Part shown: piece after piece, positions 12,301 through 23,719 of the stretch
Position numbering within the stretch: the stretch's first letter is position 1
Layout: the number at the start of each line of letters is the position of its first letter
Origin: Antilocapra americana
Lineage: Eukaryota > Chordata > Mammalia > Artiodactyla > Antilocapridae
NCBI GenBank assembly: GCA_007570785.1
Contig: ML660201.1
Location: 41,244,863 to 41,308,862 of the forward strand
Direction: 5' to 3'
Length of the DNA stretch: 64,000 bases
Program-made: the position numbers and the translations under genes
Notes under the pieces: generated by a model
The model's database searches: none
Told to the model about the DNA's origin: nothing
The model's input: only the letters and a program-made list of their open reading frames with translations

Positions 12301-12481
12301 GAAAATGGTACTCTCAATTTTCCCTTCGCGCAAAAGATGAAGTTTGCTACTCCTGGACCTCAGAGACCTGTTGCCCAGGGTAATAATGAAAAACACCTTG
12401 CCCAGAGCATTCTGCAGTTTCCTTTTTGTTAGGGTCAGTTCTTGGACCTGTTACCTCCACAAAGACAGAATAAGTACCTCC
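9333..12481 (+). other. ERC2: Start of the 36-kb ERC2 intron
   Basis: Begins with donor GTCAGT. Another pyrimidine-rich acceptor-like site ends at 9381 (ctaac at 9354-9358, then ctcag). An 18-base T-run lies at 9442-9459. The rest has no repeat I can name confidently and no exon; open frames at 10297-10935, 11018-11538 and 11949-12396 are unrecognised and overlap on both strands. Confidence 0.65.
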
Positions 12482-12493
12482 TGTGTGCTAGGC
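12482..12493 (+). repeat. Target-site duplication, left copy
   Basis: The 12 bases tgtgtgctaggc recur at 14261-14272 on the far side of the BovB element, marking target-primed insertion. The site resembles the 'gtgtgctaggcac' block of a MIR. Confidence 0.85.
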
Positions 12494-12536
12494 CTTCCTT
12501 AGCGATCAATGCAAAGAAATAGAGGAAAACAACAGT

Positions 12537-12884
12537 ATGGGAAAGACTAGAGATCTCTTCAGGGAAATTAGAGATACCAAGGGAACATTTCATGAGAAGA
12601 TAGGCTCGATGAAGGACAGAAATGGTATGGACCTAACAGAAGCAGAAGACATTAAGAAGAGGTGGCAAGAATACACAGAAGAACTGTACAAAAAAGATCT
12701 TCATGACCCAGATAATCATGATGGTGTGATCACTCACCTAGAGCCAGACATCCTGGAATGTGAGGTCAAGTGGGCCTTAGAAAGCATCACTATAAACAAA
12801 GCTAGTGGAGGTGATGGAATTCCAGTTGAGCTCTTTCAAATGCTAAAAGATGATGCTGTGAAAGTGCTGCACTCAGTATGCTAG
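12537..12884 (+). pseudogene. BovB ORF fragment N-terminal to the reverse transcriptase core
   Basis: Open for 115 codons from MGKTRDLFREIRDTKG to TAG at 12882-12884. It matches the BovB region linking the endonuclease to the reverse transcriptase (KRWQEYTEELYKKDLHDPD, then NKASGGDGIPVELF). The first methionine is only where the open frame starts; the true ORF began upstream and was lost by 5' truncation. Within a few dozen bases more stops follow in the same frame, so this is a relic. Confidence 0.85.
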
Positions 12885-13071
12885 CAAATTTAAAAAACTC
12901 AGGAATGGCCATAGGACTGGAAAAGGTCAGTTTACATTCCTATCCCAAAGAAAGGAAAAGCCAAAGAATGCTCAAACTACTGCACAATTGCACTCATCTC
13001 ACACACTAGTAAAGTGATGCTCACAATTCTGCAAGCCAGGCTTCAGCAATACATGAACTGTAAACTTCCAG

Positions 13072-14046
13072 ATGTTAAAGCTGGTTTTAGAAAAGGCAGA
13101 GGAGCCAGAGATCAAATGGCCAACATCTGCTGGATCATCGAAAAATCAAGAGTTCCAGAAAAACATCTACTTCTGCTTTATTGACTATTCCAAAGCCTTT
13201 GACTGTGTGGATCACATTAAACTGTTGAAAATAATTAAAGAGATGGGAACACCAGACCATCTGACCTGTCTCTTTAGAAACCTGTATGCAAGTCAGGAAG
13301 CAACAGTTAGAACTGGACATGGAACAACAGACTGGTTCCAAATAGGGAAAGGAGTACATCAAGGCTGTATATTGTCACCCTGCTTATTTAACTTATATGC
13401 AGAGTGCATCATGAGAAATGCTGGACTGGAAGAAGCACAAGCTGGAATCAAGATTGCTGGGAGAAATATCAATAACCTCAGATATGCAGACGACACCACC
13501 CTTTTGGCACAAAGTGAAGAGGAACTACAAAGCCTCTTGATGAAAGTAAAAGAGGAGAGTGAAAAAGTTGACTTGAGGCTCAACATTAAGAACACTAATA
13601 TCATGGCATCTGGTCCCATCACTTCATGGGAAATAGATGGGGAAACAGGGGAAACAGTGTCAGACTTTATTTTGGGGGGCTCCAAAATCACTGCAGATGG
13701 TGATTGCAGCCATGAAATTAAAAGACGTTTGCTTCTTGGAAGAAAAGTTATGACCAACCTAGACAACATATTAAAAAGCAGAGACATTACTTTGCCACCA
13801 AAGGTCCATCTAGTCAAGGCTATGGTTTTTCCAGTAGTCATGTATGGATGTGAGAGTTGGACAGTGGAAAAGGCTGAGCACCAAAGAATTGATGCTTTTG
13901 AACTGTGGTGTTGGAGAAGACTCTTGAAAGTCCCTTGGACTGCAAGGAGATCCAACCAGTCCATCCTAAAGGAGATCAGTCCTGGGTGTTCACTGGAAGG
14001 ACTGATTTTGAAGCTGAAACTCCAATACTTTGGCCACCTCATGTGA
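13072..14046 (+). pseudogene. BovB reverse transcriptase fragment
   Basis: A 324-codon open frame. The first 22 or so residues are out of frame with the real BovB protein; a small deletion near 13150 brings it into the correct frame at QEFQKNIYFCFIDYSKAFDC. Recognisable reverse transcriptase landmarks follow: the FIDYSKAFD motif, GVHQGCILSP, and the catalytic YADD at 13483-13494, which is intact. The C-terminal part includes YGCESWTVEKAEHQRIDAFE and the FGHLM end. A TGA at 14044-14046 interrupts the frame, which otherwise continues open to about 14241. Not a host gene. Confidence 0.9.
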
Positions 14047-14260
14047 AGAGTTGACACATTGGAAAAGACCCTGATGCTGGGAAGGATTAGGGGCAGGAGG
14101 AGAAGGGGACGGCAGAGGATTAGATGGCTGGATGGCATCACTGACACGATGGATATGGGTTTCGGTAGACTGCGGGAGTTGGTGATGGACAGGGAGGCCT
14201 GGCGTGCTGCAGTTCATGATGTCACAAAGAGTTGGACATGACTTAGTAACTGAACTGAAT

Positions 14261-14272
14261 TGTGTGCTAGGC
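14261..14272 (+). repeat. Target-site duplication, right copy
   Basis: Exact repeat of tgtgtgctaggc at 12482-12493, directly after the BovB 3' tail. Confidence 0.85.
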
Positions 14273-14389
14273 AGGTTGCTACATGCTGGCCTGACATTTC
14301 AAAGAATACCTGATGAAAAACTGACCAAACTGTTTAAGAAATGCTGTGTATTACATTCTTCATTTTTATATTCACAATGCACCTTGATA

Positions 14390-14600
14390 TTAGTAATAGG
14401 AATAACAGAAATAGCAGCAGCAGTAATAACTGAACACTAAATGCCAGCACTGATTTAGTCATTTTTGAGTAGTATTTACTTCTCATCACAACTGTCATTT
14501 CTTCCACATTAGAGGAAAGGAAACTGAGGTTCATAAAATGTAAATATTTCGCTAAAGTTAATATTGCCAGTAAGCAATGGTATTGAGGTTCCTCTCCAAA
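14390..14600 (+). repeat. MIR SINE, 3' half
   Basis: Contains 'aaaggaaactgaggttcata' and a preceding 'agcactgattta' block in MIR order. It may be the continuation of the MIR-like sequence that BovB entered at 12482. Confidence 0.6.
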
Positions 14601-16689
14601 AACTAATCCTTTCAGATTTAATTAAAAATTTTTTTGCCTCTTCTCCAGTTGCATAGTAAAGACTGTTAGAGGCCAGTAGGAAGTAAACTTGTGCAACTGT
14701 GTTTAATCCATGATTTCGCAAATGCCATGTTCATAGGTTGTATCCCATGAGGCATTTTGGGGTACTGCTGTCCTGTCTGTTATGCAGCCAGCCTTTTGCT
14801 TCATCCTGACATTCGTGTCCTCCCTCCCTGTCCTCCCCACATTCCCTGTCCTGAGCTGGTGAGTTGTGTACAAACCCTGCCTTGGCAGGGCCACCTGAAC
14901 TCTCATCTCCTCCCCGAGTGCCTCAGGCAGTGGCAGTTTCTCCCTGTCTTGGTCTCAGAGCTTTACGGAACCCTTTTCCTTGACCTGTGTCCTGCCCTGG
15001 ATATAATGTCTAGCTTCAGACAGGAAGCTCTAAGAAAAGATAAGTGGTACTAGTTTTCTATCATCAAGTAGAGTGCATGAAATTTCAAGAAAAATACAGA
15101 CACAAGTAAAAGGGGAAGGAAAAGATCTCTTTCTGAACCTACCTCATTCTCTCCTTCCCTTCATCCCTCCTTCCTTTGTTACCTCTTCCCTCCCTCCATC
15201 TTCCTTTTCTCCCCCTTCCTCTTTTCCTCCCTAGTCCCCCACTCCTTTCTAGACTATTCATTAAAAATCCTTCTCCATGCAAGGGTCTGTGCTAGGTGTC
15301 AAGGATATAGCATGACTCCCTCCCCTCACTGAATTCAAAGACAAGTACTTCCTATAAGGAAGGATTTGGCCACTAAGAAAAATAGTTTGTGCCATTTATA
15401 CTAATAACTGGAAAAACTAGGTTTCAGGTGTTTTTAAAAATTCTGTTTCCTGTTGGCGTTGAGGAGGTTATCCACAGGTCAGAAAATTATTTCCCTCTTT
15501 AAAGCTGCCTTATACTACTGCTGACATTTCTGGTGAAGTGTCAGAAAATTTTATGCCCAAGCAGAACTGGTAGAGAGCCAGAAATCAGTAGATTTTGCTT
15601 TGGGTGCAAATATTTTATTGAGGATGGAAAAAAGTTGTTTTCTCTGATTTACAGCTTCTGCAAACATAAAGTGGGATCTATATTTAGAAATGGTTTTGAA
15701 CCTTTGAGATGTAGCCAGGGCTTGGTCCTTGCACCTTTCCGAACTGGCCTTGGTGGGACTCGGCATGGCTGATGTTTTGCTGAGCCAGCTCCAATTTGTA
15801 GGACTAGGGCTTTAAACTCTGTAGAATTTTGCTGTTTAACTTCTGCTTAAGTTCTTGTTGTGGCACTCCGTCTGTACCTTCCAGAATAGTGAATGGGATG
15901 GAAGGAACACAATTTGCATTGTAGTGTGAATATTTTATAGTGCCGTGTGTTTCCGAGGTTCCTCGAAATGAGTAAAACCATTCTCAACTTGTAAATCTGT
16001 GAAAACAATGACAGCAGGAAAATCGAGAGAGAGAGTCCTGGGTAGGCCTATTAAGTCCTGGCCCCTGAATAAGAGATGTCAAGTTGGTAGAGGTAACGAT
16101 TCATTTATATTTTTTCAAAATCTTTTCTTTTCCCTTTTCCTCCCCCTGCTCCTGGCTTTTGGTTGGTGCTACCATATGGATGAATATCAGCAAATAATAA
16201 ATCTCTCAAGATCTGTTAGTCTTTTCTGTAAATGTTGAGAAGGGGAAGGAATTTTTAGAAAAATGGTTTCTCAGTATTATTATAAATCACTTTCTAGAAA
16301 AATAATATCTTGTTTCCTTTATATGGCTTTTCTTATGAAATGTGAATTCTGTCACTTCATTACCCACAATACCAGCCTGAGCTGTAGAGAAACCTATCCA
16401 CCTAGTGACTGGAGCTTTCTTCCATACTGGGTAAAGGTGCTTGGACTTTTCACACTGCGTAATGTCACATTTATGTGAAGCCTACATTTTGGGGGAACCT
16501 GTTTAAAAATGAGTGGGTACTGAGTGTTTTCCTCTGAAGAAACTACTTTGTCGTTGATATATCTAACAAAAGCTTTGGAGATTTTCTTTGAAGATAATTC
16601 TGATGATTTCAATATTTGTCACTGTAAATATAATGAATACTATATAGTTAAAAATCTTTTATAATATTAAAAGTGTAATATAATTGTCA
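14601..16689 (+). other. ERC2: Intron sequence without recognised genes
   Basis: Mostly unique-looking intron. A strong pyrimidine-only stretch of roughly 120 bases lies at 15126-15250 (runs of tccctcc and ttcctt). A worn MIR-like block may lie at 15265-15330. No exon is supported. Confidence 0.6.
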
Positions 16690-16900
16690 TCATACTGTCG
16701 CTTCAGTCGTTTCCAGCTCTTTGCAACCCCATGGACTGTGTAGCCCTCCAGGCTCCTCTGTCCATGGGATTCTCCAGGCAAGAATACTGGTGTAGGGTTG
16801 CTATTTCCTTCTCCAGGAAATCTTCTAGACCCAGTGATCAAACCTGTGTCTCTCATGTCTCCTGCATTGGCAGGTGGGTCCTTTACCACTAGGGCCACTC
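16690..16900 (-). mobile_element. Bov-tA SINE
   Basis: On the minus strand. It shows the BovB-derived 3' end (reverse complement of 'ctttgcaaccccatggactg'), the 'ctccaggcaagaatactggt' block and the tRNA-like head near 16880-16900. Ruminant-specific. Confidence 0.9.
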
Positions 16901-18849
16901 TTTGTTTATATAATATTAACTAACCATGAAAAGTAGAATAGAATAGTAAGGCAGAAATTGGCTGATTTTTCTAGGGATGCAACTATTTAATGGAGATGGA
17001 AAAAAAATTCTTTTTCCTAAGTCGCAGCTCCTGCAAAAAGTGGGTTATATAGAACCATTTTTTTGCAGAAAATCTTGAGAAACTATAGAGTAGGTGGGAA
17101 AAATGGGAAAATGGAAACAAATTCCCCATTGAAGAATCTCTTTTTGCTCCTTTTTCAGCCCAGGAACAGTGAGACTTAGGTTTTAACTCCAGTTTGCCCA
17201 TTAATTTTTTTTCTTCCATTTTTTTCTAATTGGTAACATTGTTAATATAAGTGTTGTCATTATTGGCATGTACAACTGAGTATACAGTAACTTATGCTTT
17301 ACAATAATTTTTTCAAGGAAAGCTGAAAATGTGTGATTCTCACAGCATGTTGAAGAACTGTACTATTTCTTGTAAGACCCCACACATAACTGTGAAGATG
17401 TAATGTGAATATAAGTAACTCTTGAGGCATTTTTATGTGGGGTAAGGGCAGAACTTCATACAGAGAATTGCTTTCCAAAATTTTATTTCATGTCCTAGAA
17501 AAATCTATTTAGAAAGTTCTGAGAATGTAATCACCACCTTTCTCAGATGGGAAAGTGAAGTAAGGGAATAGTCTCTGGTTTTTGGTATTGGCCAACTGGA
17601 ATATTCCCATGGCTGGACAGATCTCGATGTGATGTGTGAGTTGAAGTGTAAGAGAGTGGTTTTAAATTTAACTTCAGAGCCCTCTGCTATTTAATCATAT
17701 GTCAGTTTGATGGTTCCAAGGACAGCATGATATGTTGCTCACAGATAATTACTGTGGAGAGAATGAGTTGGTATAATAATGAATAGCTGGAGAATCTTCT
17801 GATAATCTGTGATGAGTGAGCCTTGGGGAGAAACACTCACTGGGCAATTGGCACATAGGTGTCCTATCACTTTGGTGAGTGTGGGTGCTCTTCTGCTAGT
17901 TAAACATGCAAAGTAGGGGCTTTTTATGGATTCTTGAGCAGAAAATAAAGCACTACTCTTCGATTTTACAGGTGTTAGCTATCCCAGACCTGCTATTAAT
18001 TTATGTTAGCATTTCACTCATAATCCAGGTTATTCAAACTGATATTTGTTGTCAGAATATAACATGTAGAAAATTAAATAAACCCTAACCTAAGAAACAA
18101 CACTGGCATTTCTGTGGAATGCCAGACACAAGTCCTCATGTCTTTAAGCTTATCCCCGTGTCTGTAAAATAGAGACAGTTGTATTACAGCTCCTCTCATG
18201 AGCTTACGGTCAAGATACATGTTCATTGTGGAGCACAGTCTGGTACAGAGTAGATTTTCATTAAGTGGAGATTGTTGTGGTTGTCATGGTTATGGATATG
18301 TTGAAGATTTTCCTGCTGAGAGGAACAGGGAGTTCGTGCAAGAGAGAAGTAGAAGATGATCCTGTCTAGACAGCTGCCTTTGCTTACCTCGCTGGAAATA
18401 ACTGAGTTGCTGGGATAAAGACTGTAGACTTTTTTTTTTTCCCATAAGCCACTGAGAGATTTTTGAGGGAAAGGTTAAAAACAGCATCATTCTTCTCAAT
18501 ACTGAATGCTTTATTCCTGAGAGATATGAACATGTGAACCAGAAAATGTCATACATACGTGTAAGTTAATTGACTCAATGCATGTTTGTCTTACATAAAG
18601 TTGTCTTAATTGGGTTTTTCTTAAACTAGGAAACTAGATAGCCAGGATTTGACCACAACCTTTTTATATCCATGAATAAAAGTACAGATGCTTAGTTCAG
18701 AGAACAGGCCAAGTACCCAAATGTGTTCCTTCATCCATTTATTTTATTTATTAACTTATGCACTTTCATCAAGTAGTAATTGTACATCTGCTTTGTACTA
18801 GGTACTGTGGTGTAACTGAAACAGTTCCAGAAAGTAGCATCTAGAGAGA
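16901..18849 (+). other. ERC2: Intron sequence without recognised genes
   Basis: No exon or young repeat seen. A worn MIR-like stretch on the minus strand may lie at 18140-18280 ('ctgtaaaatagagacagttg'). A T-run occurs at 18429-18440. Confidence 0.55.
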
Positions 18850-20040
18850 TGGAAGCAAATAGATAGGATTTGTATACACTGCCATAGTATACACTGTTCT
18901 GCACATGAATTTCCTTTATTTTAAACAAAATATCTTTACAGATCTTCTCATGTTCATACATAAAAGCTTTCTGTTCCTTTTTACCTTTATGTACAGTTCC
19001 ATTGTACCTGTCTCCTCCTAAAGGACTTATAGATTGTTTCAAGTGTTTCCCTTTCATGCAGACTGCTATGGTTAATAACTGCTGCTGCTGCTGAGTTGCG
19101 TCAGTCATGTCCAACTCTGTGCGACCCCATAGACAGCAGCCCACTAGGCTCCCCCGTCCCTGGGATTCTTCACGGAAGAATACTGGAGTGGGTTGCCATT
19201 TCCTTCTCCAGTGCATGAAAGTGAAAAGTGAAAATGAAGTCGCTCAGCCATGTCCGACTCCTCACGACCCCATGGACTGCAGCCCACTAGGCTCCTCCGT
19301 CCATGGGATTTCCCAGGCAAGAGATGACTAATAACCGACTTGACTTAATTTCCTATATGTATATATATATTAATATATCTGTAGCATGCATTTATAGATG
19401 TGAAACTGTAAGGACAGTGCATTTCTAGTTTTGCTACATTTTGCTGGTTGCCTTCTACAGAGACTAAACCATGTAGTCCTATGCACAGTATGTAAGATTA
19501 TTCCCCCCCACACACACATTAACTCTGTCAATGCTGTGTGGTTTGTAAGCTTTTTGATCTCTGTCAGTATGGAAGGTGAACCATGGCATTTAAGTGTATT
19601 TTTCATTTGCTTTTATCTTACTGCCTGTGAAGTTGTTCATCTTTAAATATGTTAATAATTTGTCATATTTGTTTGTTGGCCTTTTTCTTATTTATTTGCA
19701 GAAGCTCTTTGTATATTTAAAAAATGACTCGTTTGTCTGTAATTTGAATTTTTGATGTTCCCCCAGCTACTGTGTCTTTTTGTTGTTGTTGTTGTTATAT
19801 AGAAATGTTAAGAACATTTTGAGATAGTCAAATGTATTCAGTCTTTTATTTACTGTCTTTTGAATTTTGTGTCATAGTTAAAAAAAAACTCTTCCACACA
19901 AGAGTATACGAACAATTGTCCTGTGAATTCTTTGGTATTTTTATGGTTTGATTTTCTATATTTAGTCTTCAGACCATCTGGAATTTATCTTACTCTAAGG
20001 TATGAAGTATGAATATAACTTTATTTCTTTCTAGGTCAAG
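18850..20040 (-). mobile_element. Old L1 LINE 3' region, interrupted by a Bov-A2 SINE
   Basis: The + strand reads as the reverse complement of a mammalian L1 3' end, for example 'ttgttggcctttttcttatt' and 'agaccatctggaatttatct' at 19980. It is split by the SINE at 19080-19328. A short TA-rich run lies at 19357-19377 and a (gtt)n run at about 19780-19795. Confidence 0.7.
19080..19328 (-). mobile_element. Bov-A2 SINE (two monomers)
   Basis: Begins with ctgctgctgctg and has two successive BovB-type 3' units, one near 19105-19205 and one near 19230-19325, as in Bov-A2. It is flanked by taataac at 19073-19079 and 19329-19335, a likely target-site duplication inside the L1. Confidence 0.9.
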
Positions 20041-20199
20041 TGAAGTTTAAATATCACTTCCTCTGTTTGCCTTTAACTGGAGCTAGCCCAGTCCAGGTTA
20101 GCTTTGTCTCCTACAAATTCTTATAACTTCCCAGTAGAACATGAGGCACAGTATTAATTCTTGTTCAACGTTTGTCTTTTAGTCTAGAGTGGAACTCCC

Positions 20200-20285
20200 A
20201 TCTGGAAGGAACCTGTCTTAATTCATCCAATGCCTGTAACGTAGTGGACACTTAATAAATATTTATAGAATGAATTAATAATGTG
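20200..20285 (+). repeat. L2/MIR-type 3' end
   Basis: Contains 'cacttaataaatatttatag' followed by 'aatgaatta', the typical 3' end of old L2-family repeats. Confidence 0.55.
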
Positions 20286-21430
20286 AGTTGTAAAGATCTG
20301 AAGTTATGAGGAGGTAGAAATTATGATTAACCAGAAGCTATGGAAAAGGAATGCAGAAAGGAATGTGAGTTATTGAGGCTCACATAGAGGGGGAACCGTC
20401 AACAGGGTAGTGGCAGATTAGCTAGCTTTTGCTATACAGGACAATAAAGCAACCCTGTGTGGAGAGTCACTTGGACCTCAGATGGCTTTCCCATTCCCTG
20501 CTCTCCTGCTCTGTGAGATCCAAGCAGAATATAATTTTTTTTTTCTTCTTCTTAGGAAGCTGAATTTCTGAGCTTTCCCTTGGTTCAGTGAGTCTTACCT
20601 ACATGATTGAGATGGTTGCAGGATGTAGGAACAAGTGTGAAAACTATGTCAGGAGAAGAACAGAAAATTTCTGTCTAGGCTGTGTTGTAAATGTTTTTTT
20701 AATAGCTAGGTAGGCTTGTCCAGTAGGCATGTTGGAATGAAAAATCTGTAACTGGAGAGTTGAAGCATTAGCGATGGAAGAGTATGAAAAATTCTATATG
20801 AATGTCATGGGCATTCAGAAGTGTAATGGGTAGGGGAAATTTTTATGAACACGATAGTATTTGTACTAGACCAGAAAAATGGTTAAGATTTTATCAGATA
20901 AAGAACTAGGTGAGGAGCATGAGCAAAGACAGAAGAGGCAGGAAGGTACAATGCATGCTCAGTAGAGAGAATGGGTTTCTATAACTTAGGCTCTGGAGTA
21001 GAGGAGGAAGTGAACAATAAGGGATTCCCTGGACAGGGAAAACCTTGAATGCTTAGCTGAAGACTTTAAACTTTATGAGCCTGGGAAGAGCATAATCAGG
21101 TGTATCTTTTAGAATGATTAATTCTGTAACAACTCTGTTCTGGAAGGGTAGGCAGCAGGCCAAGCTAGAAGAAACCATAGCACTGCAACAAGGTGTGGTG
21201 GCCACAGAAGTTAGGAGGAGGTAACAGGTTTAAGAGATGCAAGGTTAATTGATAAAACAAGCAGATGAAACACAAAAGGCAGTAGCCTATAGAGTTCAGC
21301 AAGACCCGAAAAGACAGGAAAAACAAGCAGATGAAACCTAGCTACTATCATAGGAGGAAGGAAGTAAAGGTGTGGTGATGGATACTTTGCTCAAGCAGCC
21401 TGTGGTTGTACCTGCTGCTGTTATAGCAGC
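20286..21430 (+). other. ERC2: Intron sequence; possible ancient dispersed repeat
   Basis: Purine-rich. Wording such as 'aaaaccttgaatgcttagct' and 'gactttaaactttatgagcc' near 21040-21080 resembles an old dispersed mammalian repeat that I cannot name. A 17-base word, aaacaagcagatgaaac, appears twice (21255-21271 and 21321-21337). No exon. Confidence 0.4.
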
Positions 21431-21439
21431 AGAAATAGG

Positions 21440-21690
21440 AAAAGACTTAGTCGACTGCTTACTTGATGCTAGGCATGGTGCTATACATTCTCCAATGTTT
21501 ATCTAAAATTTTCTTTATAGAAACTCCAACAGTAGATGCCATTTGTGATATTATTAGTCTCATTTGTAAACTGAGGGCAGCAAAGCTCAGAGAAGTTAAG
21601 TAACTTGCCTTCTATCACACAGCTATTAGTGGAGCCAAGATTTGAACTCTGCTGTTCTGATTCCAGAACCCAGAATCAATCACTGTGTCC
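21440..21690 (+). repeat. MIR SINE
   Basis: Nearly complete in order: 'gatgctaggcatggtgctat', 'catttgtaaactgagggcag', 'agagaagttaagtaacttgc', 'cacacagctattagtggagc', 'aagatttgaactctg'. Confidence 0.88.
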
Positions 21691-22551
21691 TATTTTGCAG
21701 AAAGACTTTTTGTGTTAGGATAAATTGGTTTGGCCCAAGAACTCCTGGTACCGTAGGGACCACTCTTTAATGTGCTTCTTTTGGGATGGAAAGCTATTTC
21801 TATAATACAAAGGATTCCAAGCATTGATGAAAACCTCTTATAATGGAAGTTGAGAAGTTGTTTGTGTTGGCAGTTCTAGCAGCCTCTTTTGAGCTGCTGG
21901 TCTGAGTCTTCACTCTCTCTTGAGCAGGAATGTGGAATTCTTCTTTTTGAAGTGAGTTTGAGGCAGCCTGGTGAGTGCACCGCAATAGAGGCAACAGCAG
22001 CTTTGTAGGTTGGAGACGGTCATCAGCTCTGGACTTGTTTCAAGAAACATGGACAGCAGAATTGGGGAAGACCTCAAACCATCCATCCTCCTGCCTGCTT
22101 AAGACAGTTCCTGGTGGGGAATTCTGGGGAAGCAGCCAAGAGAAAAGATGTATTTCCAGGAGGGGTTTTCTGCCTCTTCCAGGAATCATTCTTGGGACAG
22201 TGTTTCATGGCCCCACACAGTAAGATCAGAGAATCCCAGCAGCATAAAAGCTGCGAAGAAATGAAGTCCTTTTTTGTGATATATGATGATGTTCCTTTTG
22301 GAAAACAAAAGAGCTCTCTGATAGAGAGATGGTCCTCTCTGCAGCAGAATATCTGTGTCTCCCTTGATCTTGTCTCAGACAAGTGGGAGGGTTGGCAGCA
22401 CATAACAAAGACTGAGAATTCAAACTCATGAACTAGTTCCCTTGTCCAGGCAGTAATCATTCTATGGAATCATTTCTCCCTCCTCATTATGTTAGGTCAG
22501 GGTAGATATTATGCCATCAAGATGCAAGGCCTTCCTCCTACAGAGTGTAGA

Positions 22552-22569
22552 TTTTTTTTTTTTTTTTTT
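22552..22569 (+). repeat. Poly-T run (18 bases)
   Basis: Uninterrupted T homopolymer; possibly the poly-A tail of an old minus-strand insertion, but no element body is recognised next to it. Confidence 0.7.
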
Positions 22570-22924
22570 AACTTTCAAGCCTTTAACTTTGAAGCTTTAA
22601 TGACTTCATCTGTATACCTGGTAGAAAGGATCTGTGTTGGCTTCTGAGTTCTTATAGCTGCTGGGGAGAAGGGTATTTCTTCTCTGTTGTTTGATGTCAG
22701 TTTATTTGGTTTACCTTCTTATCTCTCACAGACTTTACTTTTGTCAGTCCTCTAAAATGAAGAAGTTTGGGTAGAGTGAATAACATAGCTTTCTTTTCTA
22801 AATTTTAAGTGTTATTGACAGATTGTTCTCATATCATATCATCAACAACTAAAAGACTATTAAAATCATATTAGACCTTTAAAAGACCCTGTATTTTTAA
22901 CATAATTTTGGGGAAAGATAATTC

Positions 22925-23130
22925 TAAGTGTCTTTCTTTGAAAACTCTGCTGCCATTCATTCAGCACGTTCCATGGGCCAGGTTCTATACAAAACAGTGA
23001 TGTGAAATAGTTTTTTCATTCCACAGAAGGGTAGTAACAATTTACCATAGGCAGATGAGTAAACTGTGGCTTAGTGAGGTCATTTGTAAACTTCTCAAGG
23101 TCACTCTGGATTTGAGCCCAGATTATCTCA
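22925..23130 (+). repeat. MIR SINE
   Basis: Order fits MIR: 'ccatgggccaggttctatac', 'cagatgagtaaactgtggct', 'tcaaggtcactctggatttg'. Confidence 0.75.
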
Positions 23131-23399
23131 AGAACAAAGGACATGTGGATACAACCATCCATGGATGCTCTCTTATGTGACATAATAAAAACTTAGAATG
23201 TTTTCATTGTGAAGGCAGTAGGGAACAGGATTGTGTTTTAGAAGGATGCCTACCTTGTGTTTCCAATACAACCACAATTGTACTCCACCCATCCTTGCAT
23301 CTACTTGGCATTTAGTCTTGGAACTGGTATAAAGTCTGCCTATTTTAAGATAAAAACCTCCCTGGCTCATTTGTCATGTGTCTAAACCACCACATTTCA

Positions 23400-23690
23400 T
23401 TCTCTCATTTCTTCTCTCCATTCTAGGTACTGTTGTCCTCATGGGTCGTTCGCAGTAGCCTCCACAGAGTCACAGTCTGTCCCTACCCTTTCCTCCAGAT
23501 AAAATCAGTGAGGCAGTACCCTCTTCCTAGAAGTGCTTATTGCCTCCTCACACATTGGACTGAATAGCAGACTGTATGCCTGGCTTATGAAGTCCTCTAT
23601 ACTCTATCCCTGGGTTGCTTTCAAGTCTTCTTAAACCCAGCATACACACAGAGCCCTTCCAGCTCCTCATGTTCTGGAAAGACTGGCAGA
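23400..23690 (+). repeat. Possible L2 LINE fragment
   Basis: Pyrimidine-rich text resembling the part of L2 upstream of its 3' end ('cttatgaagtcctctatact' region). Weak match by eye. Confidence 0.35.
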
Positions 23691-23719
23691 CTCCCCTGAT
23701 ACCAGAAGTGGTTATTGGG

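Larger units (their letters stand above)
12494..14260 (+). mobile_element. BovB (RTE) LINE, 5'-truncated, 1.77 kb
   Basis: Starts inside the element ('gatcaatgcaaagaaatag') and runs through the reverse transcriptase region to the BovB 3' end ('cacaaagagttggacatgac' then 'actgaactgaat'). It is bounded by a perfect 12-bp duplication. The endonuclease domain and 5' end are missing. The coding frame is broken: TAG at 12882-12884 with further stops soon after, a roughly 2-base loss near 13150 that shifts frame, and a TGA at 14044-14046 where other copies read CGA. It cannot make a working protein. Confidence 0.95.

Noticed and set aside
13072..14046. 324-codon open frame as a host gene
   Set aside because: It is BovB reverse transcriptase, with frame breaks on both sides and target duplications around the whole element.
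13359..14147. 262-codon open frame on the minus strand
   Set aside because: Antisense shadow of the BovB coding region.
18731..19216. 161-codon minus-strand frame
   Set aside because: Runs from Bov-A2 SINE into old L1; Gln-rich and Trp-rich parts are SINE sequence.
21255..21337. 17-base word repeated at 66-base spacing as a tandem repeat or array
   Set aside because: The sequence around the two copies does not match, and two copies do not make an array. No CRISPR-like pattern occurs anywhere.
22074..22460. Overlapping open frames on both strands (128 and 105 codons)
   Set aside because: Both strands are open together, as in a chance stop-poor stretch, and neither product resembles a known protein.
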